From: Molanna angustata | Lineage: Eukaryota; Arthropoda; Insecta; Trichoptera; Molannidae | Length of the DNA: 64,000 nucleotides | Assembly (NCBI GenBank): GCA_963576475.1 | Contig: OY754978.1 | Location: forward strand, 16,154,218 to 16,218,217 | Reading direction: 5' to 3' | Part shown: in pieces, positions 43,960 to 55,309 of the stretch | Layout: every line of letters begins with the position of its first letter | Numbering within the stretch: the first letter of the stretch is position 1 | Made by a program: the position numbers and the translations under genes | The notes under the pieces: generated by a model | What the model was told of the DNA's origin: nothing | The model's input: the letters and a program-made list of their open reading frames with translations, nothing else | Databases searched by the model: none

Positions 43960-44235
43960 TGTATACAGTCGCTGAGTGCTGAGCTTTGATCACATCGCCA
44001 AGAGAGAGCCAGGTCACCTGGAAAAAAAGTATTATCACAGGAAGTGTTCCAGGTCAAAGAAATAGAGGCAGGTGTCCTGCGCGATATTTTGACCAGATTA
44101 AAGAGATGACTGGATTTGATCTTTATTCGGCGGTGCAAACTGCGGAGCGCAGAGATAACTGGAGAAGATTCGTTCTCTCCAATGGAGTTTCATGGATCGC
44201 GACCCTCAGTAGTGAGAAAACGTATAAGAAGAAGA
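43960..44235 (+). pseudogene. LINE C-terminal fragment
   Basis: Plus frame reads 'SIITGSVPGQRNRGRCPARY', 'IKEMTGFDLYSAVQTAERRD' and 'NWRRFVLSNGVS'. This is the 'G.R.RGR....W.DDI..wTG' and 'A.dR..WR' ending of jockey/R1-like LINEs. It is followed by AAGAAGAAGAA. Confidence 0.72.
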
Positions 44236-45465
44236 ATATACGCGAAAAACCCTATCATTACCATAGAGATATCATATTCTGTCCGGGTTCTACCGTAGAT
44301 ATAATATAATAGATTGTAGAGTTGCTGTCTCATACAAATTATTTGTGTGAAAGGTGTACCATATGCCTATGGATTATGGGGTTTAATTGTACCACAGTAA
44401 GTAGTTAACATCAGAAATTCCGGATAAGAAATTACTTGTAGCGTTTCATCATTTTTAAGAAAATTATTATAGACAGGTAGAACCGTCACGGATATGTTAT
44501 TCTGAGACTATTTTTGATACCTAATTGCAAGTCGATACGTTATATACCTCTATGGGTTCTACCTTGTTTATGTTCGTTTAAAACAAATCGTTTTATTTTG
44601 TTACAAATTAAATTGCTATTGTCGGTTCCTTTCTTCTCCATAATCACTTTTATAACTTTACTAATATCGCAACTCGTGCGATAATAATAACTTATATGTG
44701 TGTAAATATTATGGGGTCTGAAATATGCCCTAATGGCGCAATAAACGTTACATCAGAACGTGAAAATGACTGGATGGAATCCGTTTTAGTTAAATTAATA
44801 GAAAGTATTGTTGCTATATTGTTGTTTGTTTGCATTAAAAAGTAATTTACGCAAAACATTGGAATTCCTCACGACTGTAAATTATAATTTTGCCGAGCAG
44901 AAAAGTTACCGATTATGTACCTACGTGGCATAGAGCGGCCTTGTCGAGGCATTATTCTTTGTAAATAATATTCTTTTGAACGTAAACATGACTGTACAAT
45001 GTTTATACAAAATACAGATTACGATATATTGAAATTAATCGCTCGCATGGTGTGAATAAATATGTAAGTTTTTGCAAACGATTCGCTAGTGATTGACCTC
45101 GCAATGGAATCTTAAGAAATCAATTCTTCCTTTTTTTTATTAATATATTAATTTACACAATTTACATTTGTTTATATAAATTTTGCACTAAACTGTATTA
45201 ACAGTTTGTCAGTGCAAGCTCCTCTCATACACTTCATACAATTATATTGTTATTCAACCATCAATATAGTATATCTACACATATACAGAACATTATTTTT
45301 TTTTACCATTTTACAATGAGAATAAAGCATAAACAGAACAAAATAAAGTAAATTAAAAACACAGCAATGAAAACAAGGTAAATCAGAACAAATATGAAAA
45401 CATCGAAAGCAATGAAAATTAAGCATGTTAGGTGTAAAATTGTTTTAAAGAGATTTTAATTTTTT
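44236..45465. other. intronic stretch, nothing recognised
   Basis: AT-rich. The short motif 'ggttctacc' recurs (44286, 44551) and in inverse at 44478. No gene. Confidence 0.4.
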
Positions 45466-45469
45466 TCTT

Positions 45470-45860
45470 GTCTTTTATCATAGTACCCAGTACCTATATG
45501 TTTAGGTAGTTTATTGAATAGTTTCGGTATTATTTTTGCCTAAGTTCTGTCACCGTAAAAGTTATATGTTTTTGGTATTGTCAGAAAGTCGTTTGTTATT
45601 TGTCGAGTTGTATATTTGTGAGTTATCTTTAATTTAAATTCATCCCTGTAAAGTTCTTCCATGGTAAGTAAAACATTCACCTTTTTGTCAACTGGTAAAA
45701 TATTACATATTTTAAAGATTTCGTTAGTGTTATTTCTGCATGACTCCAATGTTCTTTTTGTTGTAATTATTTTTAAAAATCTTATTTGTAGCTGTTTACT
45801 TTTGTTAAGGTAAGTTTTAAATGTGCGTCCGTAACAACATAGCCCGTAGTCAAATTCCTA
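45470..45860 (-). pseudogene. LINE (CR1-like) reverse transcriptase C-terminal fragment
   Basis: Minus strand reads 'TFKTYLNKSKQLQIRFLKII', then 'IFKICNILPVDKKVNVLLTM', 'TYNFYGDRT', a stop, and 'AKIIPKLFNKLPKHI'. The order 'Q...L.II', 'niLpv', 'yG.Rt', 'P.lfN.LP' matches the end of CR1/jockey proteins. A single stop breaks an otherwise good frame. Confidence 0.65.
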
Positions 45861-46029
45861 AATCAATAATTCAAAAGGCATCGCGGCGTAATTAAGTAAT
45901 GAATGGGAATCGAACTGGTTATGAATTGAAAAAAGGGATGATTAAGGAATCAGGTGATATGAGTACAAAGAGTTGTGTATATTGTATTCTGATCTAAAAG
46001 CGATATTCAACAACTAAGAATAAATAACA

Positions 46030-46490
46030 TATAAGATGGATGGTGTCGGAACGGTTTGTAATCCAGTGGTTGCATGTTCGAATCCTGCCATGACCGATTT
46101 CATTCACCTATGGCACAATTATTTTTATACGAGGATTACATAAATCCTTACGAATTGTATGAAGCGATGTCGTCACACTCATGTTTTATAGTTAGCAATA
46201 TTTTAACCAGGGGGGCAAGTCTGGTCCAACCGGCGAAATCAAAAGCCTCGCGACTACCCATATCGTGGATATAATTATCATATGGAGTTCTATGACATCT
46301 AAAGATATTATAGAATTCCATAAAATTATTATATCCATGATATGGGTAATCGTGAGGGTTTTGATTTCGCTGGTTGGACCAGACTTGCCCCCCCCCTGGA
46401 CACTATAGCACACGCAGGTGTCCTTGATTTAGGAAATTGTATGAGAATGTATATGTAATTGTTTCAAGGACATATTCATTATTTAAAACT
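46030..46490 (+). mobile_element. SINE family A copy interrupted by an insertion
   Basis: Head 'gatggatggtgtcggaacgg' with 'tgcatgttcgaatcctgcc', then 'gatttcattcacctatggcac'. After an insertion of about 280 bp, 'cactatagcac' leads into 'gaatgtatatgtaattgttt' and 'caaggacatattcatt'. The repeated 'ctatggcac/ctatagcac' at the break looks like a target duplication of about 9 bp. Confidence 0.7.
46207..46399. mobile_element. near-perfect palindromic MITE with CCAGGGG ends
   Basis: 193 bp whose halves are reverse complements: CCAGGGGGGCAAGTCTGGTC at the left and its complement at the right, continuing through 'gcgaaatcaaaa' and 'tacccatat' to a short centre. CAGGGG ends resemble hAT termini, but I see no matching 8-bp duplication directly at its edges. 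Confidence 0.75.
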
Positions 46491-46499
46491 TGAAAGATG

Positions 46500-47805
46500 A
46501 ACAGTAAAAAAAAATTGAAAGCTAAATTCAAATTGAATAAATATTGAATTAAAATTAAATTGAATGAATTAAATATAAATTGAAAATTAAATATATTTTT
46601 TTCATAATTCGAGTTAATAAAAAAAATTGATAAATTGTCGATTATATTTTTTCATACCTACCTTTTTTTTCATATTTCCGTTTTTGGTATTTGAATATAT
46701 TATGTGTTTTGATATGTTTCAATTGTCTCTATTCCTCAATTTTTTTTTTTAACTTTTTTTAATGTTTGTTTGATTTTTTGTTCATGTATGACTTTGATTT
46801 AATTAATTTATGTATGACTTTGATTTAATTAATATATGTATGACTTTGATTTAATTGCTTTATATTTGATATTTTTATTTATCAGTGTAAGTGATTTCCT
46901 CATCAAGAACAAGATTGCAATATTTTTGATGAGGCATTGCAAAACAAAACTGTTGTAAAAATTACTCTACTTATGAATTATATCTTTATGTGAATTAGAA
47001 CATAATATGTTAAATAAATAAATAAATACATTATTCAATATTTATTAAAAAAGTTATCAATAAAATCTACAATTTTTCTCAGCAGTGAGTTTATTTCAAT
47101 GGTTTATATTTTCAGCAGAAGAGAATGTAATTAAAAAAAATCTCATGAAATTCTTGCTTTTATTGACTGGAAGCCATAATTTCGCCACATGACAGAAAGA
47201 AAGGAATCGTTTGCGACAAACCACAATATCATGTCATAGAAATTGTTGAGATTCTTAAAACAAGTATTTGTATCAGTTGTGAAACATGTACAAACATGAT
47301 GTTTTGTCTTTAAATTGAGGTGAACAAAATTAGAACAAACTAAGAACATTGTAGGTACCTACCCATGTACAAAGTTTATCCGCATATAATTTCATATCGA
47401 AATATTCTTTAAAACAGATGTAGGTACCTACTTTTAATCGCCAAGAGATAAGCTTCTTGCGAAAACAAAATAGTATATGTATAACTATTGGTTTTATACA
47501 ATGAATTCGTACTTAAGTCATATTATTTGATACCAGAAAACTTATGTTTTATGTAAGTATAACCTCATTTCGATATAGGCCTGTAGGCTTAACTGGAAAC
47601 TTGGTAACGAGAAGTAGGGAACTTATATTGGGAACAAACCCCCGTAGCAACTTTAAGCGTGTTTTGTATACACAAGAATTATGTTTACATTTATATTAAT
47701 TGAGAAACTATGAAGCTTTGAAAATCTCTTTATAATTTGAACACATATGGATGTTTATGAAAGTTTGTAGTAATGATTCGATAAAATAAATTAAATGAAG
47801 AGTGC
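46500..47805. other. intronic stretch with short tandem repeats
   Basis: AT-rich. A 28-bp unit ('tgtatgactttgatttaatt' core) is repeated about three times at 46784-46860. The 68-codon minus frame near 47143 has no family match. Otherwise nothing. Confidence 0.45.
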
Positions 47806-47811
47806 ATCAAA

Positions 47812-47900
47812 TTTATTTATTTATTTATTCATTTATTCAATTATTTATTTGTTTATTTATTTATTTATTTATTTATTTATTCATTTATTAATTTATTCAT

Positions 47901-47943
<43 letters not shown>

Positions 47944-47948
47944 TTGAT

Positions 47949-47987
<39 letters not shown>

Positions 47988-48070
47988 TTTGTTTATTTAT
48001 TTATTTATTTATTTATTTATTTGTTTATTTATTTATTTATTTATTTGTTTATTTATTTATTTATTTATTT
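47812..48070 (+). repeat. (TTTA)n microsatellite
   Basis: About 260 bp of TTTA repeats with occasional interruptions (TTCA, TTGA, TTTG). Confidence 0.92.
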
Positions 48071-48795
48071 AGAGGACAACATACAGCATATAATAAATTA
48101 TATATAAAAAAAGACGATTTGATTAATAATAAAGCCAATTACAGGTTGTCGCTGAAGTTATTGTAGTATATTAAGATACATTAGGAATGGTTACATATTA
48201 TGGTGAGATATTGTGTGAATCCTGTGTGAAATTGCATATATAAGTGTGTCAGTATATTAAGTGTTAAATTTGATTATGAGGATGAAATTTTAAGTTTGAT
48301 ATATTTTTTAAATGTGGGGGCGCTAAGTAAGAATATGTCGATCTCTTGGAAATGCCTATTGTATGTATTACAGATTCTGTACATTGTTGCATGTTGAGCA
48401 TAGTTGGTGTGTTGAGTGGTAAGACGGAAAAGAGGAGTGTGTCTAGTTCTACAGGTGTAGGTAGGGATGTTGAAAGATATATAATTTAAGAGAACAGGAG
48501 AATCAATTTTATTAATAATAATATTGTGGAGAAGCATCATATCAGATACAGTACGTCTGTTTTCGAGTGAATCAATGCAATGGTAAATCCTTGCCTCACG
48601 ATACGACGGGAAATTAAGAAATGCTTTTCGGTTAAGGTGTTTAATAAATATATTTTGTATCCTTTCGATACGGTTTATGTGTGTTGCATAATGGGGAGAC
48701 CAGACAGAAATTATTTAATAACCGCCTTGAAGCATTTGAAATGTGAATCTACCGCAAAATGCGGTTGGTACTACGTAGAGCCAACACTAACAGAG

Positions 48796-48797
<2 letters not shown>
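48071..48797. other. non-coding stretch
   Basis: No gene recognised. The minus-strand 88-codon frame (48274-48540) shows a vague resemblance to degenerate LINE text but lacks a firm motif. Confidence 0.35.
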
Positions 48798-48892
<95 letters not shown>

Positions 48893-49056
48893 TGAATATG
48901 TCCTTGTATAACAAGTACATATACATCCTTATACATTCCCTAAACTAAGCATAAATGCTTGTACTATAGGTGAATGGAAATCGGTCGTGGCAGGATTCGA
49001 ACTCGCGACCTCTGGGTTGCTAGCCCAGCGCGCTAACCGCTCTGCCACCACCCATC
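48798..49056 (-). mobile_element. SINE family A copy with 87-nt poly(A) tail
   Basis: Minus-strand copy. Head region 'gatgggtggtggcagagcgg' to 'gttcgaatcctgccacgacc' is intact, body 'cttgttatacaaggacat'. The plus strand shows 87 T (48798-48884), i.e. a long poly(A) at the SINE 3' end. An intact head plus a long tail suggests a young copy. Confidence 0.85.
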
Positions 49057-49065
49057 TCATTATTC

Positions 49066-49335
49066 ACCAATGTTAAGCTCCGTAAAGTTTCGTACTTCGG
49101 TCATATTCTGAGAGGTGAAACATATACCATCCTTCAGCTTGTGATAAAGGGGAAGATCGAGGGTCGCAGAGGGGTCGGAAGAAAGCAGCTTCGTGACTTA
49201 GAAACAACTTTAACGGGCCGGTATGAGAATTGTGGAGGAGCTGTTTCGCCCTGCCCAGGACAAGGAGGCTTTCTCTATGGTGGTCGTCAACGTCGGGGGG
49301 ATCTGACATGACATGTTAAGAAGAAGATGAAATGG
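49066..49335 (+). pseudogene. LINE C-terminal remnant
   Basis: Plus frames read 'VKLRKVSYFGHILRGETYTI', 'LQLVIKGKIEGRRGVGRKQ', then after a shift 'ELFRPAQDKEAFSMVV'. It ends TGTTAAGAAGAAGA. This corresponds to the 'K..YlGHi.R...y.llq.iieGKieGkR..GR' block of many insect LINEs. Confidence 0.72.
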
Positions 49336-49544
49336 TTTTGATCACTCAGTGATACGCCTTTAAAATAACTTATTTATTGGTATGATCTGAATGCTATTGC
49401 CTAGCTCATTTTAACTGTACATATATTCTATGTGGATGCTTTAGTCAAACATAAGAACAGATTATTATCATGAACATAAAAATAATAATCTTGTTTCATT
49501 TTTATCATACATAATGTATATTGTTGGATTCTGGACGAAAGTCT

Positions 49545-49775
49545 GGACGTCTGGCTATGTTTTAAATGTGGTGCTACAGGCATACGGCATGGATCCATTG
49601 GTCTGACCACATTACAAACGACGTGGTACTGAGCAGAGTCAGAGAAACAAGACAACTCCTTATGAGGGTTGCCATACAATGACCCAAATGGATAGGCCAT
49701 AGGCATCCGGGTCGACGAAGGGCAGAAACTATAGATGTCGCCCTAGGGACAGTTTTTTGAACTAAGTGATCCTTA
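49545..49775 (+). pseudogene. LINE C-terminal remnant, part 1
   Basis: Reads 'MWCYRHTAWIHWSDHITNDV' and 'VLSRVRETRQLLMRVAI', the same family as the better frame at 51241-51726. Interrupted by the MITE at 49776-50423. Confidence 0.7.
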
Positions 49776-50423
49776 TGCCGCGTTGACACAGTCAAAGTAT
49801 GTTCGGACCGAGTGGACACGTATGAGTAAGCTTCATCCGAGTGTACACGGATAGCGGTTTACACATAAACTTTTTTATTCGGATTCAAAATTACAACTGC
49901 GACAGCTCTGTTGCTGTAAGGTGTTAGTTTTTATTTAACACGATATTCATATTTCATTTAAGAGATAGAAAACCACTACAAGGAAAAAAAATAAGCAACG
50001 CAAAAGGAAAATTTGGACCCGTCAATGGATTTTAAGGCATACAAAGTAAGGCGCATCTGAAAATTTCCTTCGTGAAGTACAAATGGCACTGCCGCGTTCC
50101 TTGCGTCTTTATTTTTATAATCTTTAAATTGAACGTTCTATAGAACTTCTTCCGCTACGTATAATTCTTAAAATTTAGCGGTATCGCGCTCAGACCACTT
50201 TTTTTACCACGAGATGACATATTATGTTTGTTGTTGTCCGCCATTTTGTTTCACTACTCGTATACGAGCTAACTCGGAACAATAGGACGTGGTCCGAGTC
50301 TACACGGATCGGACGCCGTCATCCGAGCGGGCTCGTATTACCGTTTGACATAATACGAGTGGCGTCCGAGTAAGTATCCGAGTGTGCTCGATCCGAGCGT
50401 ACTCTGAATGTGTTAACGCGGCT
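49776..50423. mobile_element. PIF/Harbinger-like MITE with TTA duplication
   Basis: 648 bp flanked by TTA (49773-49775 and 50424-50426). The ends TGCCGCGTTGACACAGTCA and, reversed, AGCCGCGTTAACACATTCA are inverted repeats that continue for about 50 bp with 'cggaccgagt/cggatcgag'. The interior is non-coding. TTA-type 3-bp duplication points to PIF/Harbinger. It splits a LINE whose two halves rejoin when it is removed. Confidence 0.75.
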
Positions 50424-50426
50424 TTA

Positions 50427-50535
50427 TCAACGTGCGCTGTAACAGCTACCAAGAGATGAATATGGTGGCAGACAACAGACATGTGGACATATTTGAGTTT
50501 TGAGTGCAAACCAATCATAGGATTGTGACCCAGAT
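50427..50535 (+). pseudogene. LINE C-terminal remnant, part 2
   Basis: Reads 'VRCNSYQEMNMVADNR', matching 'VRCSSYKEMKRLADDR' of the copy at 51241-51726, and ends in the shared 'aggattgtgacc' tail. Confidence 0.7.
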
Positions 50536-51075
50536 AAAGATTAGAAACAAATTATTAAACATTACATATTCAATATATTAAATTTGACATTACTTTCATG
50601 TCGTTTGAAAAAAAAAACATTAAATATTCAAACAATTACCGTTTATCTCATTTGAGATAAATTTCAGTAACACAAAGTACTATATCTACATAATGTTATT
50701 TCAATTCAGTTTGTTTTGTTACAAGAAACATTATCCATGTAAGTCAAGTGGCATTGCTTTATTGAAGAATATTTTACGGAGTACAAAAGATAACACAATA
50801 AACACGTCAATAATATTTGCTACCAAATAAGAACTGATTTATTTATAATCAAGAAAAGCTATGTAGCAGCAATACAGAATTCTACCGGAATATCTAATAT
50901 CAAATTAATATCTCTCAGTGGAAGAATCAGGCTTCTTAGCTCGTAAGCACGGTTTACTCTTGAACATAATATCGTTTGTAACCTTCAAAATAAGTTGTTA
51001 CTACAAGTCCTTTTCAAAGATAATAATCGACGAAGTATTAATTTTGTATAATTCCATTATAAATGATGTCTATAC
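50536..51075. other. intronic stretch, nothing recognised
   Basis: AT-rich spacer between two convergent LINE tails. Confidence 0.4.
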
Positions 51076-51079
51076 TTAA

Positions 51080-51212
51080 AAGTAAACCACTTTTTGATTC
51101 TACATACATGAATTTTATTACGTGCCATAGGCCTATAAACTAGTAAATGCCCTTATAAGGCGAAATAGGATATAATAATAAAATTAATTTAGAATCAAAA
51201 AGTGGTTTACTT
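51080..51212. mobile_element. 133-bp TTAA-flanked MITE
   Basis: TTAA at 51076-51079 and 51213-51216. Perfect inverted ends start AAGTAAACCACTTTTTGATT and run 23 bp. Compatible with a piggyBac-type MITE. Its ends differ from those of the 6-kb TTAA element at 13493-19519. Confidence 0.75.
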
Positions 51213-51224
51213 TTAATTATTCTT

Positions 51225-51726
51225 CTTCTAGGTCACAATCCTAGGATTGGTCTGCACCAAACACTCGATCCCTCCAATTATCTCTATCGTCCGCCAGTCT
51301 CTTCATCTCTTTGTAACTGCTACAGCGCACGTCACCGATTATCTGGTCTATATAGATAGGACGACCTCTACAGTTACCCCCATCAATCATTCCTTCGACT
51401 ATGGTAAAAAGCAGACCTGGGTGCCGGATTTTGTGGCCTATCCAAGTTGTTCTCTGTCGGGCAATTCTTTTCATAATTTGCCTTGTCTCTCCAATCCTAC
51501 TAAGTACCTCGTCGTTGCTGATGTGTTCTGACCAGTAAACTTTAGCCATGCGTCTGTAGCACCACATCTCAAACGCAGACAGACGTCCCGTTTCACGTTG
51601 GCTGATGGTCCATGTTTCACAACCATATAGCAGTACAGACCAGACAAGAGTCATGATCAATTTTTTTCTAATTTTGATGGAAGTATTAGGGGATTCAAAA
51701 ATTGTTGATCTTTTGGTTGAAGGCAA
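51225..51726 (-). pseudogene. LINE C-terminal fragment
   Basis: The best-preserved LINE tail of its family: a 161-codon minus frame with 'LVWSVLLYGCETWTISQRET', 'FEMWCYRRMAKVYWSEHISN', 'ARQRTTWIGHKIRHPG', 'GNCRGRPIYIDQIIGDV' and 'LADDRDNWRDRV'. The fingers/palm of the reverse transcriptase are absent, so it is 5'-truncated. It ends with 'aggattgtgacct' and AGAAGAAGAA. The plus-strand frame is a shadow. Confidence 0.8.
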
Positions 51727-52810
51727 CTCTTGCTTTTAATTATAGACTTTTCAAAGAGTTGTCTTATAGTGTTTAATGAAGTAGAATGAATCAAAGCACA
51801 CTATGATCGGATTGAAATATCATTACAATTGTATTTTACTATGGTTTTATTAATGATTTTATAAGCATATCGCCATATGGGCACCATAAGCATATCGCCA
51901 TACTCTTGAGTGATCGTGAATAAATTAAAATGTATATTTTTTTATTTGTTCTCGAATTATAAACTTCTCCGTATCGCGCAAGTGACTCTCGACAAAGAAT
52001 CTCACCATTGGTCCAATTATCTTAAGAACCAAGCATCGCTTACTTATAAATAATTTTCTCAAGGGTTCCAGTTACAGATAAAACGCACGACATAGGTACT
52101 AATTTATAGTGGTGTACCCACATTATTGAAAATATATGGCCTGCCCAGATAACAAACATTGTAAATGGTGATGCTAATTACTCTTACGGCATAGTTAGAG
52201 CTTTCTTGCATAAATTAGTTTTAAAAAGGATAGTGTCCAGGTTAAAGGATTGCCAACTATTAAACATGAGGAAGATCCTATCGCACCTATTTCAGTGTGT
52301 ATACATATGTTTTCAGGCAATGGATAACGTGTTCATGGGCACATTACTTCTGGCGTTTGGGTAAAGTAATGTACGAATTCAAAGCAGAAACGGTTGTCCT
52401 GTCAATAGTTAAATACATAATATGTGGAACTTAAATCAATCCAATCTGTTAAATTTCAAAAAAACTCATAAACCTAAGGTTATTCGAAGTTGCTATAACG
52501 TTTTAAAGTCAATAGTATATTTCGCTCAAAAAAATGTAAAATATGCCACTCTAACTAAAACTATAAAAAAAATTATAAAACATTACTTTCATTTTATAAG
52601 CTGCTTAATATTTTATTTGTATTTGTATGCATAAAACATATTTAAATTCTAAATTTGATACATCAATATGTCAATATATTTATGTAAAAAAATAAAATCA
52701 TTAATCTTCCAATAATTAAGTAAACTCAGCATAGATTTAACTTTTTTACGGAAAATTCATGTTAGAAGATGATTTTGCTATGGTGAAATAAAACAACAGT
52801 TTTAAGTTCT
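51727..52810. other. intronic stretch, nothing recognised
   Basis: AT-rich. A short duplication 'gcatatcgccata' occurs near 51867 and 51891. The 70-codon frame at 52422 has a weak resemblance to LINE text but no motif. Confidence 0.4.
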
Positions 52811-52814
52811 ACTA

Positions 52815-52932
52815 GTTATTTAATGACACTGACTAGTTTCGGTCATCCAGTGACCATTTTCAAAGTGTGAAAATGGTGATCACTTTGACAATGGTCACCG
52901 GATGACCGAAACTAATCAGTGTCATTAAATAA
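52815..52932. mobile_element. hairpin MITE
   Basis: Arms 'gttatttaatgacactga..' and '..tcagtgtcattaaataac' pair through 'tttcggtcatcc' and 'gtgaccat' to a loop of about 13 bases. This resembles short foldback elements. No clear target duplication. Confidence 0.7.
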
Positions 52933-52949
52933 CAACTTGAACGGGATTG

Positions 52950-53033
52950 GCAGGCATGGCAGGATTCGAACTCGCGACCACTGGAAACCCAGACTACAAA
53001 CCTAGCGCGCTAACCGCCCTGCCACCACCTTTT
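52950..53033 (-). mobile_element. SINE family A head fragment
   Basis: Minus-strand tRNA-like part only: 'ggtggtggcagggcggttag' to 'gttcgaatcctgcc'. The body is missing. Confidence 0.7.
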
Positions 53034-54670
53034 TATTAGAAAAAAAAAATATTACTGTTACTGTAATTATTTAAATTAAAATTCTTTGGCAACACTTTTT
53101 GAAGGTATGAATTGTTCGTTTAAATTTGATATATAAAAATAATAAAAATTTACATTTTTTTCTTAATTTCTAACTCAATTGCAGATTTTTATTACATCAC
53201 ACAAATGATCCTATTTCGCCTCTTAAAATTAACTTTTCATGACATTGTTATTTTGCTGTCAGTCTTTTATTAAGTCCTTAAACGAAAACGTTTATATATA
53301 AAATTTATACTAACAAACTGTTAGTGTTAAACTAGAAACATATAATTTATGTTCCAAGTTATCCTTAATAGTAGAAATAAAATATGAAATAAATAACTTT
53401 CTTATTATGTTTCTTTCCATCGAAAAGATTAAGTGATTGGAGAGATCGTTAAATTGCTTCATATGTTTATTTCATTACATTTTTTTTTGTTTTATCGCTA
53501 AATCTATATAACATAAAAGAAACATTTATTATATTTATAGCGTAGGACTGTTTCGTTGGTATAACTAACAAGTATTTCTGTTTGTGAAGATATGGTGTAT
53601 TTTATTATTATATCGTTACAAAAGTATGTAACGAGAGATAAAACTTGCCAATTTAAAAGTAATGAAGAAACGTGCGGATTAAGAGCAAATAAATATTAAA
53701 TATTCTCCATATTTTTAATACTTTGACTTTGGTAGGAAAGTATGTTCATTTTGTTAAATTACTTGAAATAGAGAACTATGTATAGAGAAAAAGGAAAATT
53801 TTGTTCTCACTGTATATTTTACTCATATTTTAACAGGTATCATTGTGACGTTTGTTTTTAAGTGCAAAAAACATTTGTGTATTCAGAGCCTTGATGGATC
53901 GTTTTCGAAAATCAAAAAAATGTTCATAAGTTAATGAACTGGAATATGTTTCCTTGAAATCTAAGCTCCTACACCTCTAAATATCTACTTGTGGTTGTTG
54001 AAATTATACAATAACTGAACTTGAAAAATTGCATTAAGAGGCTATAGTGGGCTATTTAGTATATTTGAAAAATCTTTTCCCCAATTCCCTCAAAATATAC
54101 GTCTTTGAAATAAAGAACAGTACTCCAAATGCATGAGTTTTTTTTGAAATTTGAATATTATGTTTTATTGTTCTTGTAAAATTAGTTATAGTAAAACCTT
54201 TTTTTATCTTTTTACTGTAAGTAACTAAAAAAACACACAGGATATGAAGTAATTTTTATTTCAATCGAAAAAGAATACGAAAATCTACCGGGTGAGTTTT
54301 TTAATATTAAAATATTTTAGTTACTATGCTTGCTTTTTGAAAAAAAATCTCTAAATTTTACCTTTTATTCACGAAAAAAATAGGAGATTAGGAGATGTAC
54401 AATGTTTTTTTTCGTTTTTCATACATTAGACGGTCATTTAGTTTTCAATTTTGTGTAAATCCGTATACCCAGGGTATACAAGTGCCTTAGATAGGTAATA
54501 CTGATTTATACTTTCACATTTCCAAAAAAACAATCTGTTTAGTTAAAATATTCAGTTTCAAGTTTTGCTGTATTTAATAAACCTATGTACTTTAACTAAA
54601 GCAAGTCCTATTTTAATCTAAATTCAATATAAATTATATTGAACTACTTAAACTTAAAAAAAATCAATTA
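53034..54670. other. intronic stretch, nothing recognised
   Basis: Very AT-rich (Dpr intron A-B). No frame with motifs. Confidence 0.45.
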
Positions 54671-54676
54671 TTCCTT

Positions 54677-54798
54677 TTTTTCCACTAAAAGATATATTTG
54701 ACCACTGATGTGTTTCGCTAAAAGAGCATCTACACCATTCTATAGATGTTCTTTGAGCGAAACGCGTAAGTGGTCAGACATATCAATGAGTGGAAAAC
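54677..54798. mobile_element. hairpin MITE
   Basis: Imperfect palindrome: 'ttccactaaaagatatattt' and 'gaccactgatgtgtttcgct' pair with 'agcgaaacgcgtaagtggtc' and 'agacatatcaatgagtggaa'. The loop lies near 54736. Confidence 0.65.
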
Positions 54799-55249
54799 AT
54801 TTGAAAGATGTTTTTCTTATTTAAGTAATTTAATATAATAAATAGTGGAATCCCATGTCAAAAAAATTTAAATAATTTTATTTCATTTAATCATTATTGT
54901 TAATATTTTATTATTCCTTACCTTGATCGTTCTGTTATATAGTTTTTAAATAATAACAAAAAAAACAATAAAAAAAATATATCATTTGTTTTCTACAGCA
55001 TTTATAATAATAAATGCCATTAGGTTATAAGCCCCCCAGTGTACTAATTATACGTACAGAAAGATTCAAATAAATAAATAAAGTTGTTTTTAAATATTCT
55101 AAATACCTGCTCAGAATGACCAACTTATAACCGTTTTTATATCCCCTTTGTACAGGCACCGCCCACCGCAATAAACGCTCGACTAATCACATAATATTAG
55201 TTAAGTCAGTTGACATATCCAGTGTAGTTATTAACAGTGTAATAGCAAC

Positions 55250-55309
55250 ATGAAAAATATTACTCCAAGTTCGTCACTTTCGCCAGTTAAGAGAAATAAA
55301 AATGGACAG
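55250..55309 (+). CDS. candidate first coding exon, unidentified
   Basis: An ATG opens 20 codons (MKNITPSSSLSPVKRNKNGQ) ending exactly at a good donor (CAG|gtaaaa). The 'TPSSSLSPVKR' text looks like a nuclear or phosphorylated N-terminus rather than random AT-rich DNA. I found no following exon. It could belong to a nested gene or to a transposon. Low confidence. Confidence 0.25.

Noticed and set aside
48580..48948. 122-codon frame with a long phenylalanine run
   Set aside because: The run is the translated 87-T tract of a SINE poly(A) tail.
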